Assembly (NCBI RefSeq): GCF_005405205.1 | Contig: NZ_BJDP01000005.1 | Location: 62,001-126,000, forward strand | Origin: Enterococcus pingfangensis | Lineage (GTDB): Bacteria; Bacillota; Bacilli; Lactobacillales; Enterococcaceae | Reading direction: 5' to 3' | Length of the DNA: 64,000 nucleotides | In this document: positions 42,779 through 53,260 of the stretch, piece by piece | Layout of the letters: every line of letters begins with the position of its first letter | How positions within the stretch are numbered: position 1 is the stretch's first letter | The notes under the pieces: generated by a model | Databases searched by the model: none | Seen by the model: the letters and a program-made list of their open reading frames with translations, nothing else | Told to the model about the DNA's origin: nothing | Position numbers and translations under genes: made by a program

Positions 42779-45338
42779 AAAGTTCGATCATTTCTTCTGA
42801 AATGGTCACTCCTTTGTTTTTTCCCCGACCAATCAGCAGCAGCAACTGCAAAGCAGAAAATAAGAAGCTGCTGTCTTTCATATAAGCAAAGTAGCGCGGC
42901 CGCCAGCGATCGACATAGACGGTCTTTTCTTCTGCCACTTGTTGAAAAGCGTAGATTGAATGACCGTATTTATAGATCAAATTCATAATCCGCTCGCCTA
43001 AAAAGGCAAATGAAGTCTCACCGACTTTTGCTAACGGCGCCATTCCTTGATACACTTCCCGGTACCCTTGTTCTTTCAATTCATCCATCAAATGCAATTT
43101 CAAGAAAATCGGCAATTCATTAGGAACATCATTTCGAAAACGTAAAAGATCAAATGAAGCTTTTTCTTGGTTGACCGGTTGTTCAGTGATAAAGCCAACG
43201 ATTCGATTCTGCGGATCTCGTGCGATCCCAACATTGCTAGTCTCGATATAGGCGCGGTCAAACAGTCCTACTGAGAAACATTTCTCTTTTTCCCCATTCA
43301 ACCACTCATCTGAAATCTCTTCTAGTTCTTCAAAGACCTCTTCCGGCAATTTTTCAAAATAAATAAATTGATAACCTTCATTCGCCAAACGTTTGAATTC
43401 GAAACGGTCAGAAAAAACATCGTGTTCATGACGCGTGAAATCCGTGACTCCCGTCTCGCCGATTTTATCAAAATGAAAGCCCAAATCATGTAACAGCAGC
43501 ACATATTTTTCCGATATCTTATAAAAAGCCAACTGATAACCAAGTCTATCGGCATGCTCCATAAAAGCAAATGTGGCGGCTTGCCATTTCTCAGGATTCC
43601 CCACCGGATCGCCTAATACGAAACATTTATTGGCACGTGTTTGGAAACCAAAAATGATTTGATCGTTCCCATTTTCTTGGTAATAAAAATACTGATATCC
43701 CGACACGCGTAAATAATGACTCGCCGGTGTTCCGCCGTAACGATTGATCAAATAATTGAAGCGTTTTTCATCCCAAAGATCGCCTAGTTTCGTCTCACTT
43801 TGCGTCAAATATTGATACAAAAGTGCCAAACATAAAATAGATAAAATCAAGCCGACTAATCCTGAAAACCAAATCTCGCCTGAAGGAAAAGCAAAATATT
43901 TGGTTGTTAAGCGTTCAGTACTCCAAATCTGACCGCTGTGATACCCTGCTACTGCGTAAAAAACAAATAGCAAGCCAAACAAAATGCCATCAAAAACTAG
44001 TGCGCCCCAAGAATAAACAAAGCGTTCGCGATAAAATTCCCGGCGCGATAGCCAAACGATCAATAAGATCACTAAGTACACGACGATCAGCCGAATCGAT
44101 GCTGTTCGTGCGACAGTATTAATGATCCCAAAGATCAATAGCACGATCGTCGGCCAAAACGCCCGTTTTACTTTTTGTGAGATCCCCCGTGCAAAGCCTA
44201 GTAGTAAAAAACCGATCAATAAATTCAGTGTCTGATCCAAAAAATCAAAAGAAAACGGCAACAAGACTTGGAACAGCCGGCTGATGTTGGATAAATTAGT
44301 CAGTGTAGACAATAAGATCATCATGATTCCCGCGAAATAAACGGCACTGACCATGATCACATGGGCAACTTTTTGTGAAAGTACGCGCGGCAAATTATCA
44401 AAGTAGCGATTCATTTTAACACTCGTATTCGTCAAAAAGATCACGATCCCTGTGATAAAAGGAATCAGATAATAAAAGATCCGATAAAACAAGATCCAAA
44501 CTACGGCGGTGCTTTGATCTAACCCGAGATGTCCGAGTCCTAAAATCATCATGACATCAAAGGTCCCTGCTCCGCCTGGTACCATCGTCAGCATTCCTAA
44601 CCCAGTCGCAATCACAAACATCGGATAAACTTCACCGATATTCAATTCCACGCCCATCAAATAACCAACGACTAAAAAGACCATCAACGCGCCCAGCCAT
44701 TGACCTAAAGAAGCTAAATACAATTCAAAAATTTGTTTCAGCCGAAATTCTTTGAATAGCGTGCGGCGGCGGCCATAAACTAAACCAAACAGCAGCGGTG
44801 CAAATGCTCCACCGGCTAGCAACCAAAAACGATAGCGGACAAATGAATTTTCCGTTCGAAAAAACAGCAGGTCTAAAGATGTGATAAATGCCATGATCGA
44901 AAGTCCCGCTAACATAAAAATAGCGATCTTAGAGATTACAGCCAAGACTTTTTTCTTTTCCATCCCTTTACCATAAAAACTTGAACGCAAGCTCACACCA
45001 ACGACCCCGCCAAAACCGGCTAAGTTATTGATCGTATTCGTAGTCCAAGCAGAAACGAACCACTCTTTGCGGTTCATCCGCGGCCGTCCCGCTGATTCGA
45101 GTATCGTGATCGCCACATGATCATACAAAAGCATGGGCAGAACACCGCACAGCCCGATTCCGAACATACTGAACAAAGCAATGTGATCTTGTTGCTGAAT
45201 TGTTTGCCAAACTGTCTGCCAGCTCATCCCATGGGCAATATTTTTCACTTGATTGGCAACGAAAAATAAGACAATTCCGAAGAATATAATTTTGAGCAAG
45301 GTGGCATAACGTTTAAACCAGCGACTGATTGTCGTCAT
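42777..45338 (-). CDS. mprF: phosphatidylglycerol lysyltransferase/flippase MprF
   Basis: Adds lysine from Lys-tRNA to phosphatidylglycerol and flips the product outward, lowering susceptibility to cationic peptides and daptomycin. The protein is 853 aa: about 14 membrane segments with a flippase region (about 1-515), then a cytosolic GNAT-fold synthase domain (about 530-850; e.g. YFYYQENGNDQIIFGFQTRANKCFVLGD split here as separate motifs). AGAAGG precedes the ATG. It stands alone. Confidence 0.94.
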   Translation of the reverse strand: MTTISRWFKRYATLLKIIFFGIVLFFVANQVKNIAHGMSWQTVWQTIQQQDHIALFSMFGIGLCGVLPMLLYDHVAITILESAGRPRMNRKEWFVSAWTTNTINNLAGFGGVVGVSLRSSFYGKGMEKKKVLAVISKIAIFMLAGLSIMAFITSLDLLFFRTENSFVRYRFWLLAGGAFAPLLFGLVYGRRRTLFKEFRLKQIFELYLASLGQWLGALMVFLVVGYLMGVELNIGEVYPMFVIATGLGMLTMVPGGAGTFDVMMILGLGHLGLDQSTAVVWILFYRIFYYLIPFITGIVIFLTNTSVKMNRYFDNLPRVLSQKVAHVIMVSAVYFAGIMMILLSTLTNLSNISRLFQVLLPFSFDFLDQTLNLLIGFLLLGFARGISQKVKRAFWPTIVLLIFGIINTVARTASIRLIVVYLVILLIVWLSRREFYRERFVYSWGALVFDGILFGLLFVFYAVAGYHSGQIWSTERLTTKYFAFPSGEIWFSGLVGLILSILCLALLYQYLTQSETKLGDLWDEKRFNYLINRYGGTPASHYLRVSGYQYFYYQENGNDQIIFGFQTRANKCFVLGDPVGNPEKWQAATFAFMEHADRLGYQLAFYKISEKYVLLLHDLGFHFDKIGETGVTDFTRHEHDVFSDRFEFKRLANEGYQFIYFEKLPEEVFEELEEISDEWLNGEKEKCFSVGLFDRAYIETSNVGIARDPQNRIVGFITEQPVNQEKASFDLLRFRNDVPNELPIFLKLHLMDELKEQGYREVYQGMAPLAKVGETSFAFLGERIMNLIYKYGHSIYAFQQVAEEKTVYVDRWRPRYFAYMKDSSFLFSALQLLLLIGRGKNKGVTISEEMIEL

Positions 45339-45528
45339 CCTTCTACTCCCATTCTTTTTTCTTATAATCTATTTTAAATGAATTCTTGTTTTGAAGCTAT
45401 TCTTTTAAATTTAGCTCCAGCAAAAATAATTCGCTCTTCTGATTCAAAGCGGACTGAACGAATCCCCGAGACTCCAGCAACAAGAAAAAGAAATTGTGAT
45501 AGCGGCGAGCAGCTATCAGAACTAAAAA

Positions 45529-45640
45529 AGCCGTTCTGCGAATTGCTGCTAAAATTTTTGTGAGATTTCAGCTTATTTTTTGAAGTTTGAACACCTTTAT
45601 TCGAAAAAAAGGATGTGACAAGACTTTTGTCACACCCCTT
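45529..45640 (+). repeat. dispersed repeat A with TGTGACAA-core hairpin
   Basis: The tail AAATTTTTGTGAGATTT, CAGCTTATTTTTTGAAG, GAACACCTTTATTCG leads to GGATGTGACAA...TTGTCACACCC (45611-45636). On the minus strand the hairpin is followed by TTTTTTT and serves as the rny terminator. Best match to repeat D (30621-30737) and recognisable in B. Confidence 0.78.
45604..45640 (-). terminator. rny terminator (TGTGACAA-core family)
   Basis: GGGTGTGACAA...TTGTCACATCC then TTTTTTT, read on the minus strand, about 75 bp after the rny stop codon. Confidence 0.85.
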
Positions 45641-45713
45641 TTAACTACAAATGTTTAAGAAATCGTTTAAATTAATTTCTTTTCAAAGCTAAATGCTTCT
45701 TTTCACAACTAGT

Positions 45714-47270
45714 TTATTTTGCGTAGTCAGTTGCTCGTGTTTCGCGAATAACGACCACTTTGATGTGTCCTGGATAATCCAATTCATCTTCGATTCTGCG
45801 ACGAATATCGCGAACTAAACGAGTCGTATCTAAATCAGAGATTTCTTCTGGTTTGACCATGACACGAACTTCACGTCCAGCTTGAACAGCGAAGCTTGAA
45901 TCCACTCCATCAAAACTATTTGAAATATTTTCTAAGTTTTCTAAACGACGGATGTAGTTTTCTAGCGACTCGCTCCGTGCACCTGGTCTAGCAGCAGACA
46001 CTGCATCCGCAGCGGCAACTAAAACAGAAATAACTGAAGTTGCTTCTGTATCTCCATGGTGAGAGGCGATCGCATTGATCACAACCGGATTTTCACGGTA
46101 TTTAGCGGCAAGTTCTGCCCCAATCTCAACGTGTGAGCCTTCGATCTCGTGATCCAGTGCTTTACCGATATCATGTAGCAAACCTGCCCGTTGCGCTAAC
46201 TGAACATTTTCGCCGAGTTCTGCGGCTAAAACGCCTGTCAATTTAGCAACTTCAATCGAGTGATTCAACACATTTTGACCATAACTGGTACGGAAATGCA
46301 ATCGGCCTAAAATCTTGATCAAGTCTGGATGCAAGGTGTGGGCGCCCACTTCAAAGGCCGCTTGTTCCCCGTATTCGCGAATACGTTCATCCATTTCTTT
46401 GCGAGATTTTTCAACCATTTCTTCAATCCGAGCCGGATGGATCCGACCATCTTGAATCAATTTTTCCAATGTCATCCGGGCAATTTCCCGTCTGATTGGA
46501 TCAAAACCGGATAAAACAACCGCTTCTGGTGTGTCATCGATGATCAAATCGATTCCCGTCAACGTCTCTAATGTGCGAATGTTACGGCCTTCACGTCCAA
46601 TAATGCGACCTTTCATCTCATCATTTGGCAATGTGACTACCGAAACAGTCGTTTCAGAAACAGCATCCGCACCGCAACGTTGAATCGCCATCGCCAAAAG
46701 ATTTTTCGCTTTGCGATCCGCTTCTTCCTTAGCACGTTGTTCAGATTCCTTGACCATAACAGTTAACTCATGATTCAATTCCTCTTCAGTCGTCTTCATG
46801 ATTATTTCTTTTGCTTCATCTTTCGTTAAAGCAGCGACGTGTTCCAATTTTGTTTGTTGTTCTTCAATTAGTTGTTCTACATCTTTTTCTCGCTCGTCAA
46901 TTAATTGCTGTCTAGCACTGATTTTTGTTTCTTTTTCTTCCAGTGAGTGCTCACGCTTCTCGAGAGAGTCGTCTTTACGATCTAAAGTCTGTTCTCTTTG
47001 AAGCAAGCGATTTTCTTGTGATTTTAATTCTTGTCTGCTTTCTTTCAACTCACTTTCAACTTGTGCGCGATACTGCTGGTTTTCTTCCTTGGCTTCCAAC
47101 AAAGCTTCTTTCTTCAAGGTTTCCGCTTCTTTATTTGCATGCGTAATGATTCCTCTAGCTGTGTTTTGTGCCCCATCAATTTCCTTTTCATGACGTGCTT
47201 TCGCTGCCATGAAACCCAAACCAAGACCGACAATTAAACCGATGATAGCGAGGAGAATAGGAACTAACAT
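45714..47270 (-). CDS. rny: ribonuclease Y
   Basis: Membrane-anchored endoribonuclease starting bulk mRNA decay (518 aa). It has an N-terminal membrane helix (about 3-25), a long coiled coil rich in Glu/Lys/Gln (about 30-200), a KH domain ([12 protein letters not shown]) and an HD domain ([10 protein letters not shown]). The ATG is chosen because GGAGG lies 8 bases upstream; a GTG nine bases earlier overlaps that site. A strong promoter lies at 47376-47404. Confidence 0.95.
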   Translation of the reverse strand: MLVPILLAIIGLIVGLGLGFMAAKARHEKEIDGAQNTARGIITHANKEAETLKKEALLEAKEENQQYRAQVESELKESRQELKSQENRLLQREQTLDRKDDSLEKREHSLEEKETKISARQQLIDEREKDVEQLIEEQQTKLEHVAALTKDEAKEIIMKTTEEELNHELTVMVKESEQRAKEEADRKAKNLLAMAIQRCGADAVSETTVSVVTLPNDEMKGRIIGREGRNIRTLETLTGIDLIIDDTPEAVVLSGFDPIRREIARMTLEKLIQDGRIHPARIEEMVEKSRKEMDERIREYGEQAAFEVGAHTLHPDLIKILGRLHFRTSYGQNVLNHSIEVAKLTGVLAAELGENVQLAQRAGLLHDIGKALDHEIEGSHVEIGAELAAKYRENPVVINAIASHHGDTEATSVISVLVAAADAVSAARPGARSESLENYIRRLENLENISNSFDGVDSSFAVQAGREVRVMVKPEEISDLDTTRLVRDIRRRIEDELDYPGHIKVVVIRETRATDYAK

Positions 47271-47375
47271 TAAATCCACCTCCGTACTATCTTATTTACC
47301 TATCTGTAGTTTTTTGATAAACGAATGTCAAATTATCAATATGCCTACTTGCATATGTGCTTGTCACACAACTTT

Positions 47376-47404
47376 ATTCTAATGTTTGTCTGATAGCGTG
47401 TCAA
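47376..47404 (-). promoter_or_regulatory. rny promoter
   Basis: Perfect TTGACA (47399-47404), 17-bp spacer, TAGAAT (47376-47381) on the minus strand. Confidence 0.87.
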
Positions 47405-47465
47405 CTTTATTTCTCTTTTGACGCTTTCAGCAATGCACGGCTTCCGTTTAGCGTAAAATAGTGCG

Positions 47466-47510
47466 AAAAAAACACTAATAACTGTGCAAAAGCACGATGT
47501 CATTAGTGTT
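47466..47510 (-). terminator. recA terminator
   Basis: AACACTAATGAC/GTTATTAGTGTT with inner CGTGC/GCAC arm, followed by TTTTTT on the minus strand. Confidence 0.9.
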
Positions 47511-47520
47511 GATTTCATTT

Positions 47521-48576
47521 TTATTCTTCTAAAGGCAATTCTTCTTGCCCAGCATCTTCTTTTTTATCCGTTTCTGTTTCCAGCTCTTCACCAATACCAT
47601 AAGCTGCCCGGACACGTTTCGCAACTTCTGCCATCATCTCTGGATGATCTGCAAGATATTTCTTCGCGTTTTCACGGCCTTGACCAATCCGATCTTCTTT
47701 ATAACCATACCAAGCACCACTCTTATCGACAATGTCCTGTTCAACTGCCATGTCTAAAAGTTCACCTTCTTGTGAGATCCCTAAGCCATACATGATATCA
47801 ACTTCAGCAACTTTGAAAGGCGGTGCAACTTTGTTTTTCACGACTTTGATCTTCGTCCGGTTACCAATGATATCCGTTCCGTTTTTCAATTGTTCCGCAC
47901 GACGCACTTCTAAACGAACCGTTGCGTAGAATTTCAATGCGCGTCCCCCTGGTGTGATCTCTGGATTCCCAAACATGACACCGACTTTTTCACGAATTTG
48001 GTTGATAAAGACCGCGATCGTTTTAGTTTTATTGATCGAACCTGATAGTTTACGCAAGGCTTGCGACATCAGACGAGCTTGCAACCCAACGTGTGCATCT
48101 CCCATCTCACCATCGATTTCAGCACGCGGAACTAGCGCCGCTACAGAGTCGATTACGATGATATCAATCGCACCACTAGAAACTAAGGCATCAGCAATTT
48201 CCAATCCTTGTTCACCCGTATCCGGTTGTGAAAGCAATAGATCGTCAATGTTTACGCCCAGACGTTGTGCATATTGCGGATCTAACGCATGCTCAGCGTC
48301 AATAAATGCCGCCGTGCCGCCATGTTTTTGTACTTCTGCGATTGCATGCAACGCAACAGTTGTTTTACCTGAACTTTCTGGACCGTATACTTCGATGATC
48401 CGTCCGCGTGGATAGCCGCCTACACCTAACGCGACATCCAATGCCAAAGAGCCACTTGGGATTGTTGAGATTTGTTGATCGATCTTTTCCCCTAATTTCA
48501 TGATCGAACCTTTACCGTAATTCTTTTCAATCTTCTTCATTGCAGCATCTAAAGCCGCTTTACGATCATTAGCCAA
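47521..48576 (-). CDS. recA: recombinase RecA
   Basis: DNA strand-exchange protein and SOS co-protease (351 aa). Walker A GPESSGKT is at 65-72, and [17 protein letters not shown] and the L2-region follow; the C-terminus is acidic. The start codon is TTG (48574-48576), with AGGAGG 8 bases upstream. It lies downstream of cinA with its own promoter and a LexA-like box in the 213-bp gap, the cinA-recA order of many Firmicutes. Confidence 0.97.
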   Translation of the reverse strand: MANDRKAALDAAMKKIEKNYGKGSIMKLGEKIDQQISTIPSGSLALDVALGVGGYPRGRIIEVYGPESSGKTTVALHAIAEVQKHGGTAAFIDAEHALDPQYAQRLGVNIDDLLLSQPDTGEQGLEIADALVSSGAIDIIVIDSVAALVPRAEIDGEMGDAHVGLQARLMSQALRKLSGSINKTKTIAVFINQIREKVGVMFGNPEITPGGRALKFYATVRLEVRRAEQLKNGTDIIGNRTKIKVVKNKVAPPFKVAEVDIMYGLGISQEGELLDMAVEQDIVDKSGAWYGYKEDRIGQGRENAKKYLADHPEMMAEVAKRVRAAYGIGEELETETDKKEDAGQEELPLEE

Positions 48577-48733
48577 TAGCTGATCCTCCTATTTCTTGAT
48601 GGAATTTGTTTCGTTTATAAAAAATGATTTTGATATTCTTGCTGCATACTCTTTCTGATCTAGCAAAAGAATCAGCAGCCGCTTATCTCTATCAATTATA
48701 CGTTCACATCATTATTGCTTTTTCAATATCCTT

Positions 48734-48762
48734 AGTTTATCGGTTTGAAATCAAAAAATCAA
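48734..48762 (-). promoter_or_regulatory. recA promoter
   Basis: TTGATT (48757-48762), 17-bp spacer, TAAACT (48734-48739) on the minus strand. Confidence 0.7.
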
Positions 48763-48770
48763 GCAAAAAG

Positions 48771-48784
48771 CGAACAAACATTCG
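48771..48784. promoter_or_regulatory. LexA (DinR) box upstream of recA
   Basis: CGAATGTTTGTTCG on the minus strand matches the Gram-positive SOS box CGAAC-N4-GTTCG with one mismatch. It lies 8 bp upstream of the -35. Confidence 0.75.
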
Positions 48785-48789
48785 GTTTT

Positions 48790-50037
48790 TTAATTTTTAT
48801 TTAGAATTGTTCGACGAACCATGTCTAAACCTTTCATTACTGAACTGTGACGAATATACGAGCGATCGCGGGTAAAGTGATTTTCAGTAACGATAGTCTC
48901 GCCATTTTTTTGTGCTAGTCCAATATAAACGGTCCCTTTTGCTTGGCCTTCTAGTTCATCCGGACCTGCTACACCGGTAAATGACAAGGCATAGTCCGTT
49001 TTTGCAAGTTGCAGCGCTGCTTCTGCCATCAGTTTCGCACATTCTTCACTGACGACCCCGACACGCTCTAACACTGCAGGATTGATGCCTAAGAAACTTG
49101 CTTTCGTTGCTGAAGAATACGTTACAAAGCCGCCTGGAAAGACTTCAGAAACACCTACGATTGTTCCTAAAGTGGCTTGGAATTCGCCGGCTGTTAAACT
49201 TTCAGCAGCAGTGATTGTCGCCTGATTTTCTTTTAAAAGTCCGACTACGACTTCTACTAAACTATTTTCTTCTCCGTAACCGTAGAAAAATTCGCCGACT
49301 TTTGCTAGGATCTCCGCTTCTGCTTGATCTAATAAAGTATTAGCCGAGATCGCATCTTCTGTTTTCGCTGTGATTCGCAACGTTACTTCATTGGGCTTAG
49401 CATAAGGAGCGATCGTTGGATTAGATTGGTGTTCGATCATTTCTGCCAGCTCGGTCACTAATTTTGATTCCCCAATCCCGAAGAATCGTAAAACCCGTGA
49501 TGTTAATTTTTCCGTTGTCGGAAATTCTTTTTCCAGCAGCGGACGCGCTTGTTCTAAGAACATTGGTTTTAATTCACTTGGCGGTCCTGGTAATAAAATA
49601 TAATTATTTTTCTCACCTTTATATAAAGAGCCGATCGCCAGACCCGTCCGATTCGGTAATGGAATCCCGTCTTGCAAAGTTTCGATCTGACGCAAGTTAT
49701 TTGGTGTCATCGTACTTTGACGTTGTTCAAAAAATTCGTTCAAGGCTGTTAATCCGGCTTGATTTTGGACTAGCGGCACACCTACATGATCCGCCAAAAC
49801 ATTTTTCGTTAAATCATCATCTGTTGGTCCTAAGCCGCCACACAAAACAATCAATTCACTGCGCGTATCCGCTAATTGAAGTAATTCTTCCAAACGTTTA
49901 GGATTGTCTCCTACGACTGTGTGAAAATACACCTCGATCCCCATATCCGCTAATTTTTCTGATAAAAAGGTCGCGTTAGTATTTACGACTTGTCCCAATA
50001 AAAGTTCTGTGCCTACAGCAATGATCTCTGCTCTCAT
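48790..50037 (-). CDS. cinA: CinA-family nicotinamide-nucleotide-processing/competence protein
   Basis: A 415-aa protein with an N-terminal molybdopterin-binding-like (COG1058) domain (about 1-170) with [14 protein letters not shown] and [11 protein letters not shown], and a C-terminal NMN deamidase-like domain (about 255-412) with [15 protein letters not shown]. Its role spans pyridine-nucleotide recycling and, in streptococci, competence with RecA. AAGAGA precedes the ATG. No ComX/SigH-type box was seen upstream. It follows pgsA past a terminator. Confidence 0.93.
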   Translation of the reverse strand: MRAEIIAVGTELLLGQVVNTNATFLSEKLADMGIEVYFHTVVGDNPKRLEELLQLADTRSELIVLCGGLGPTDDDLTKNVLADHVGVPLVQNQAGLTALNEFFEQRQSTMTPNNLRQIETLQDGIPLPNRTGLAIGSLYKGEKNNYILLPGPPSELKPMFLEQARPLLEKEFPTTEKLTSRVLRFFGIGESKLVTELAEMIEHQSNPTIAPYAKPNEVTLRITAKTEDAISANTLLDQAEAEILAKVGEFFYGYGEENSLVEVVVGLLKENQATITAAESLTAGEFQATLGTIVGVSEVFPGGFVTYSSATKASFLGINPAVLERVGVVSEECAKLMAEAALQLAKTDYALSFTGVAGPDELEGQAKGTVYIGLAQKNGETIVTENHFTRDRSYIRHSSVMKGLDMVRRTILNKN

Positions 50038-50083
50038 TTTTTTCTCTTCTTTCTAACATACGCCATTTTTCCTCAACTATAAC

Positions 50084-50133
50084 AGAAAAAACGATCGGTG
50101 CGACAAATTTCATATCGCACGAACCGTTTTTTT
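50084..50133 (-). terminator. pgsA terminator
   Basis: A hairpin with CGGTTCGTGCGA/TCGCACCGATCG arms flanked by A and T runs; the loop side GTGCGACAA is reminiscent of the TGTGACAA family but the arms differ. Confidence 0.75.
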
Positions 50134-50145
50134 CTTACTTTTTTC

Positions 50146-50727
50146 TTACATTGAACCTTTGAAAAGAGCTGTATTTTTAGCAAAGTAGTCATAACCTGAA
50201 TAAACTGTAAAGAATAAGCAGATGTACAACATGATTTGGTCCATCGGAATACCGATGAAATTAAACGGCACATTGTTCAAGTACAACAATACGATCCCAA
50301 CCATTTGTGTGGCAGTTTTGATTTTACCAGGCATTGCCGCTGCCATAACCCCACCGCCTTGCTCTACGATCAACAACCGCAGGCCAGTCACTGCTAACTC
50401 CCGACAAACAATAATGGCGATTACCCAAGAAGGGGCTTTGCCTTGTTCTACTAAAATAATAAACGCCGTCATCACTAGCATTTTATCCGCCAGCGGGTCC
50501 GCAAATTTTCCGAAATTAGTGACCAAGCCCCGCGCGCGCGCGATTTTTCCATCTAAATGATCGGTATAACTGGCGATTGCGAAAATAATGGCTCCGACTA
50601 ATTGTGTTACCGCTAAACTCGTATTGCCAGCTTGCAGTGTCCCCCAATCCCATGGGACTAAAACAATGACCATAAACAATGGAATCATAAAGATTCGAAC
50701 AACGGTCAATTTATTGGGTAGATTCAT
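50146..50727 (-). CDS. pgsA: CDP-diacylglycerol-glycerol-3-phosphate 3-phosphatidyltransferase
   Basis: Membrane enzyme making phosphatidylglycerol phosphate (193 aa), the precursor of the MprF substrate. The CDP-alcohol phosphotransferase motif spans about residues 57-83: D-G-K-I-A-R followed by G and the two distal Asp in FADPLADK. About five membrane segments. AGGAGG precedes the ATG. It lies 117 bp after rodZ. Mutations in pgsA, cls or mprF relate to daptomycin response; I see nothing abnormal. Confidence 0.95.
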   Translation of the reverse strand: MNLPNKLTVVRIFMIPLFMVIVLVPWDWGTLQAGNTSLAVTQLVGAIIFAIASYTDHLDGKIARARGLVTNFGKFADPLADKMLVMTAFIILVEQGKAPSWVIAIIVCRELAVTGLRLLIVEQGGGVMAAAMPGKIKTATQMVGIVLLYLNNVPFNFIGIPMDQIMLYICLFFTVYSGYDYFAKNTALFKGSM

Positions 50728-50844
50728 TGTATTTCCTCCTAATTCTTACTGATATACTTATTTCTCTTCAGCAAAAGTGTGTTGTTCTGGTCGTCTTTAA
50801 TTATAGAAAACGCACCACAACTTGATTGCTGCTTAAACACGTCA

Positions 50845-51705
50845 TCAAGTTGCGTAGGCGATGTTCAACGTCACATTCTTTTGCAACAGTGAATCACCCG
50901 GCTGGAAATCAAGCGCTTGATCATTGACTTTGATTTCTGCATATTTTGCCATGCCAACTGTGATGACCGCTTGTGCAGTGTCTGCAGGCAGTTCTGTTGT
51001 TTGCGACTCTCCTACTTGCAAAGTATATTGATAAGTCAAAGTACCGTTGATCTGCACACCGACCCACACGCGCTGTTTACCAGTAAACGTGATCTTTAAC
51101 GGTTTCTCCGCATGCTCAACTTTCATCGTCGCTGCATTTGTCGTGTTCGATTCCATCGCAAAGGCCATTTGAGGTTTTTCCTGTTTTTGAGAGGATTCCG
51201 TCGTTTGCTCTGTTTGAGATGAAACTTGTTCCGTTGATGAAGAAACGCCGGAGCGCTCGACTTGAACGGAACTGTTTTCTGGGATAATGGCGGTCTCTTG
51301 ATGATCCAGCCAAGTCACATAACCTACCACTGCGATAATAGCCAACGCTACAAGCCCTAAAGAAATCATCGGCAACGTCGCTCTGAAACGAGCATGAGCA
51401 GGATTTTCAGCATGTTTATTTTTTCTCAGTTCGTCAACTGTCTCAAGCTCAGGATACGACGGCAACGGCCGATCCTTGCCGTCCAGCACATCGATCAAAT
51501 AATCGCTGTCAAGTTCTACCTCGTCAGCATATTGTCGAATAAACGTCCGCAAATAATACTCACTGGGCAACGCTTGAAAATCATTTTCTTCAATCGCCAG
51601 CAAATAACGTTTCTGAATCTTTGTACGCTGCTGCAGTTCATCTAAACCAATTTTTTTATCGATACGGGCTTCGCGTAACGTTTCTCCAATATTAATACTA
51701 GCCAC
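50845..51705 (-). CDS. rodZ: RodZ-like membrane helix-turn-helix protein
   Basis: Cytoskeleton-associated elongation protein (286 aa): HTH_25 domain (about 5-75, ETLREARIDKKIGLDELQQRT), basic linker, one membrane segment (about 112-132), a Ser/Thr/Gln-rich spacer and a C-terminal DUF4115 domain (about 195-285). The start codon is GTG with AGGAG about 11 bases upstream. It lies upstream of pgsA, the common order in Firmicutes after the yfmFH peptidase pair. Confidence 0.92.
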   Translation of the reverse strand: MASINIGETLREARIDKKIGLDELQQRTKIQKRYLLAIEENDFQALPSEYYLRTFIRQYADEVELDSDYLIDVLDGKDRPLPSYPELETVDELRKNKHAENPAHARFRATLPMISLGLVALAIIAVVGYVTWLDHQETAIIPENSSVQVERSGVSSSTEQVSSQTEQTTESSQKQEKPQMAFAMESNTTNAATMKVEHAEKPLKITFTGKQRVWVGVQINGTLTYQYTLQVGESQTTELPADTAQAVITVGMAKYAEIKVNDQALDFQPGDSLLQKNVTLNIAYAT

Positions 51706-51958
51706 TTAATTTTCTACTCCTAGTTCGTAATAATGAAATTTTTGCTGCTTTCAACATGTCTAAGGATACCATAAAAAAAACTTGCTGAGGATAACGTTTC
51801 AGTAAGTCTGAAACGAAATTTAAGACTTTTTTTCACTGATCGGAGCAGCCTGCAGATTCACCTTGCCCTACTGACTTTTTGTAAACAGCTTTTGGACGCT
51901 GACGGGCTCACTAGTCCAGCAGCCCTTCGCCTTGTTTTTCAAATTGTTTTTGTCTGAC
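51706..51958. other. spacer between yfmH and rodZ
   Basis: Contains a perfect 8-bp hairpin CGTTTCAG/CTGAAACG (51795-51815) without a U run. No gene is visible. Confidence 0.4.
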
Positions 51959-53260
51959 TTAATCCAAACTAACTGCTTTTTCCATATAAAACCGAGTAAA
52001 GGCTTCTTCTTTGATGAATAATTCACCGGCAGCCAAGACATCGGTCAATTCAATGGCTTGAATGATCTCCGGCATATCGAACAGCGTCCATTCACCAAAT
52101 AACGACTGCGTAAATTGATTCGCTACATATTCTAACGAATTCAACGATTGGAAATATTTCCCTAACATTTTTTTCTTTAATAAGTCTAGATTCTCTTGAT
52201 TAACTTCTGAATCGCTGGCAAAGCCCTGTAAGATCTCAGTCAAATGATCCGCCAGTTTTTGTGGCTCTTCGCTATCTCCGCCAAAATCTGCAAAATAAAA
52301 ACTGCGGTCCAGTGAAAATTCAAAGCCGAAACTGTCGTCTAATAGCCCTTCATTGTACAAATGCAAGTAATTTTGTGAAGTCGGACCCACCAGCATTTGG
52401 AACAATAAATCCAATGAGACTTTGAAAATCAGCCGTTTTTTATCGTCTTCAGGCAGTTCTGCTAGTCCCTTGATCCCAACAATAGCTTTCGGCAGTGTGA
52501 TCGGCATTTTTTCTTCACTGAGTTTGATGATCTCTTCGACAGTTTCTTCTGGGAAACGCCGCTGAATCGGTTCGGGTGCTTCAAATGTTTTGGCCGCTTG
52601 ATTTTCACGAATAAAAGTCATCAAAGCTTCCGGTTCCAAATTACCTACGACAAACAAGGTCATATTGCTAGGATGGTAGAACGTATTGTAGCAAATATAC
52701 AGATCTTCAGCTGTGATCTGTGCGATCGAGTCAATCGTCCCAGCGATGTCGATGTGCAGCGGATGCTTGGGATACATATTTTTCAAAATAGCAAAAAATT
52801 GCTGCCAGCTTGGATCGTCTTGGTACATTTGGATTTCCTGTCCAATGATTCCTTGCTCTTTTTGGACCGATTCTTCCGTAAAATAAGGTGCTTGAACAAA
52901 GTCCAATAATGTCGCCAAGTTCAATTCCAATTGATCCGTAGTAGAAAACAAATAGCTGGTTCGTGTAAAACTAGTGAATGCATTAGCTGACGCGCCTTGC
53001 TCGCCAAACTTTTGGAAAACATCCCCATCTTCTTTTTCAAACATCTTATGCTCTAAAAAATGGGCGATCCCATCAGGAACTTTGATATAGTCTTTTCCGC
53101 CGCGGGGGATAAACTCATTGTCGATTGAACCATAATTCGTACTAAACAAACCGTAAGTCTTGTGATACCCTGCTTTTGGCAATAGATAGACCGTCAAACC
53201 ATTCGGTAAAACTTCTTTATATAAGGTCTCATTGATTTTTTGATATGCTACTTTATCCAT
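51959..53260 (-). CDS. M16 family zinc peptidase YfmH-like
   Basis: A 433-aa insulinase-family protein with the inverted zinc motif HFLEH at 67-71, so probably the active subunit. The start MDKVAYQKINE has GGAGGG upstream; a 5-codon longer reading is less likely. It overlaps the upstream yfmF gene by 8 bp, so the two are coupled. In Bacillus this pair was linked to a late step in EF-P 5-aminopentanol modification; the name and role here are by homology. Confidence 0.9.
   Translation of the reverse strand: MDKVAYQKINETLYKEVLPNGLTVYLLPKAGYHKTYGLFSTNYGSIDNEFIPRGGKDYIKVPDGIAHFLEHKMFEKEDGDVFQKFGEQGASANAFTSFTRTSYLFSTTDQLELNLATLLDFVQAPYFTEESVQKEQGIIGQEIQMYQDDPSWQQFFAILKNMYPKHPLHIDIAGTIDSIAQITAEDLYICYNTFYHPSNMTLFVVGNLEPEALMTFIRENQAAKTFEAPEPIQRRFPEETVEEIIKLSEEKMPITLPKAIVGIKGLAELPEDDKKRLIFKVSLDLLFQMLVGPTSQNYLHLYNEGLLDDSFGFEFSLDRSFYFADFGGDSEEPQKLADHLTEILQGFASDSEVNQENLDLLKKKMLGKYFQSLNSLEYVANQFTQSLFGEWTLFDMPEIIQAIELTDVLAAGELFIKEEAFTRFYMEKAVSLD

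Larger units (their letters stand above)
45339..45713. other. intergenic region mprF-rny with dispersed repeat A
   Basis: The right half (45529-45640) is dispersed repeat A. The left half (45339-45528) shows no gene I can support; a 61-codon plus-strand frame has no ribosome binding site and reads like non-coding DNA. Confidence 0.5.

Noticed and set aside
45378-45563. 60-codon plus-strand frame between mprF and rny
   Set aside because: No ribosome binding site, low-complexity composition, overlaps a dispersed repeat.
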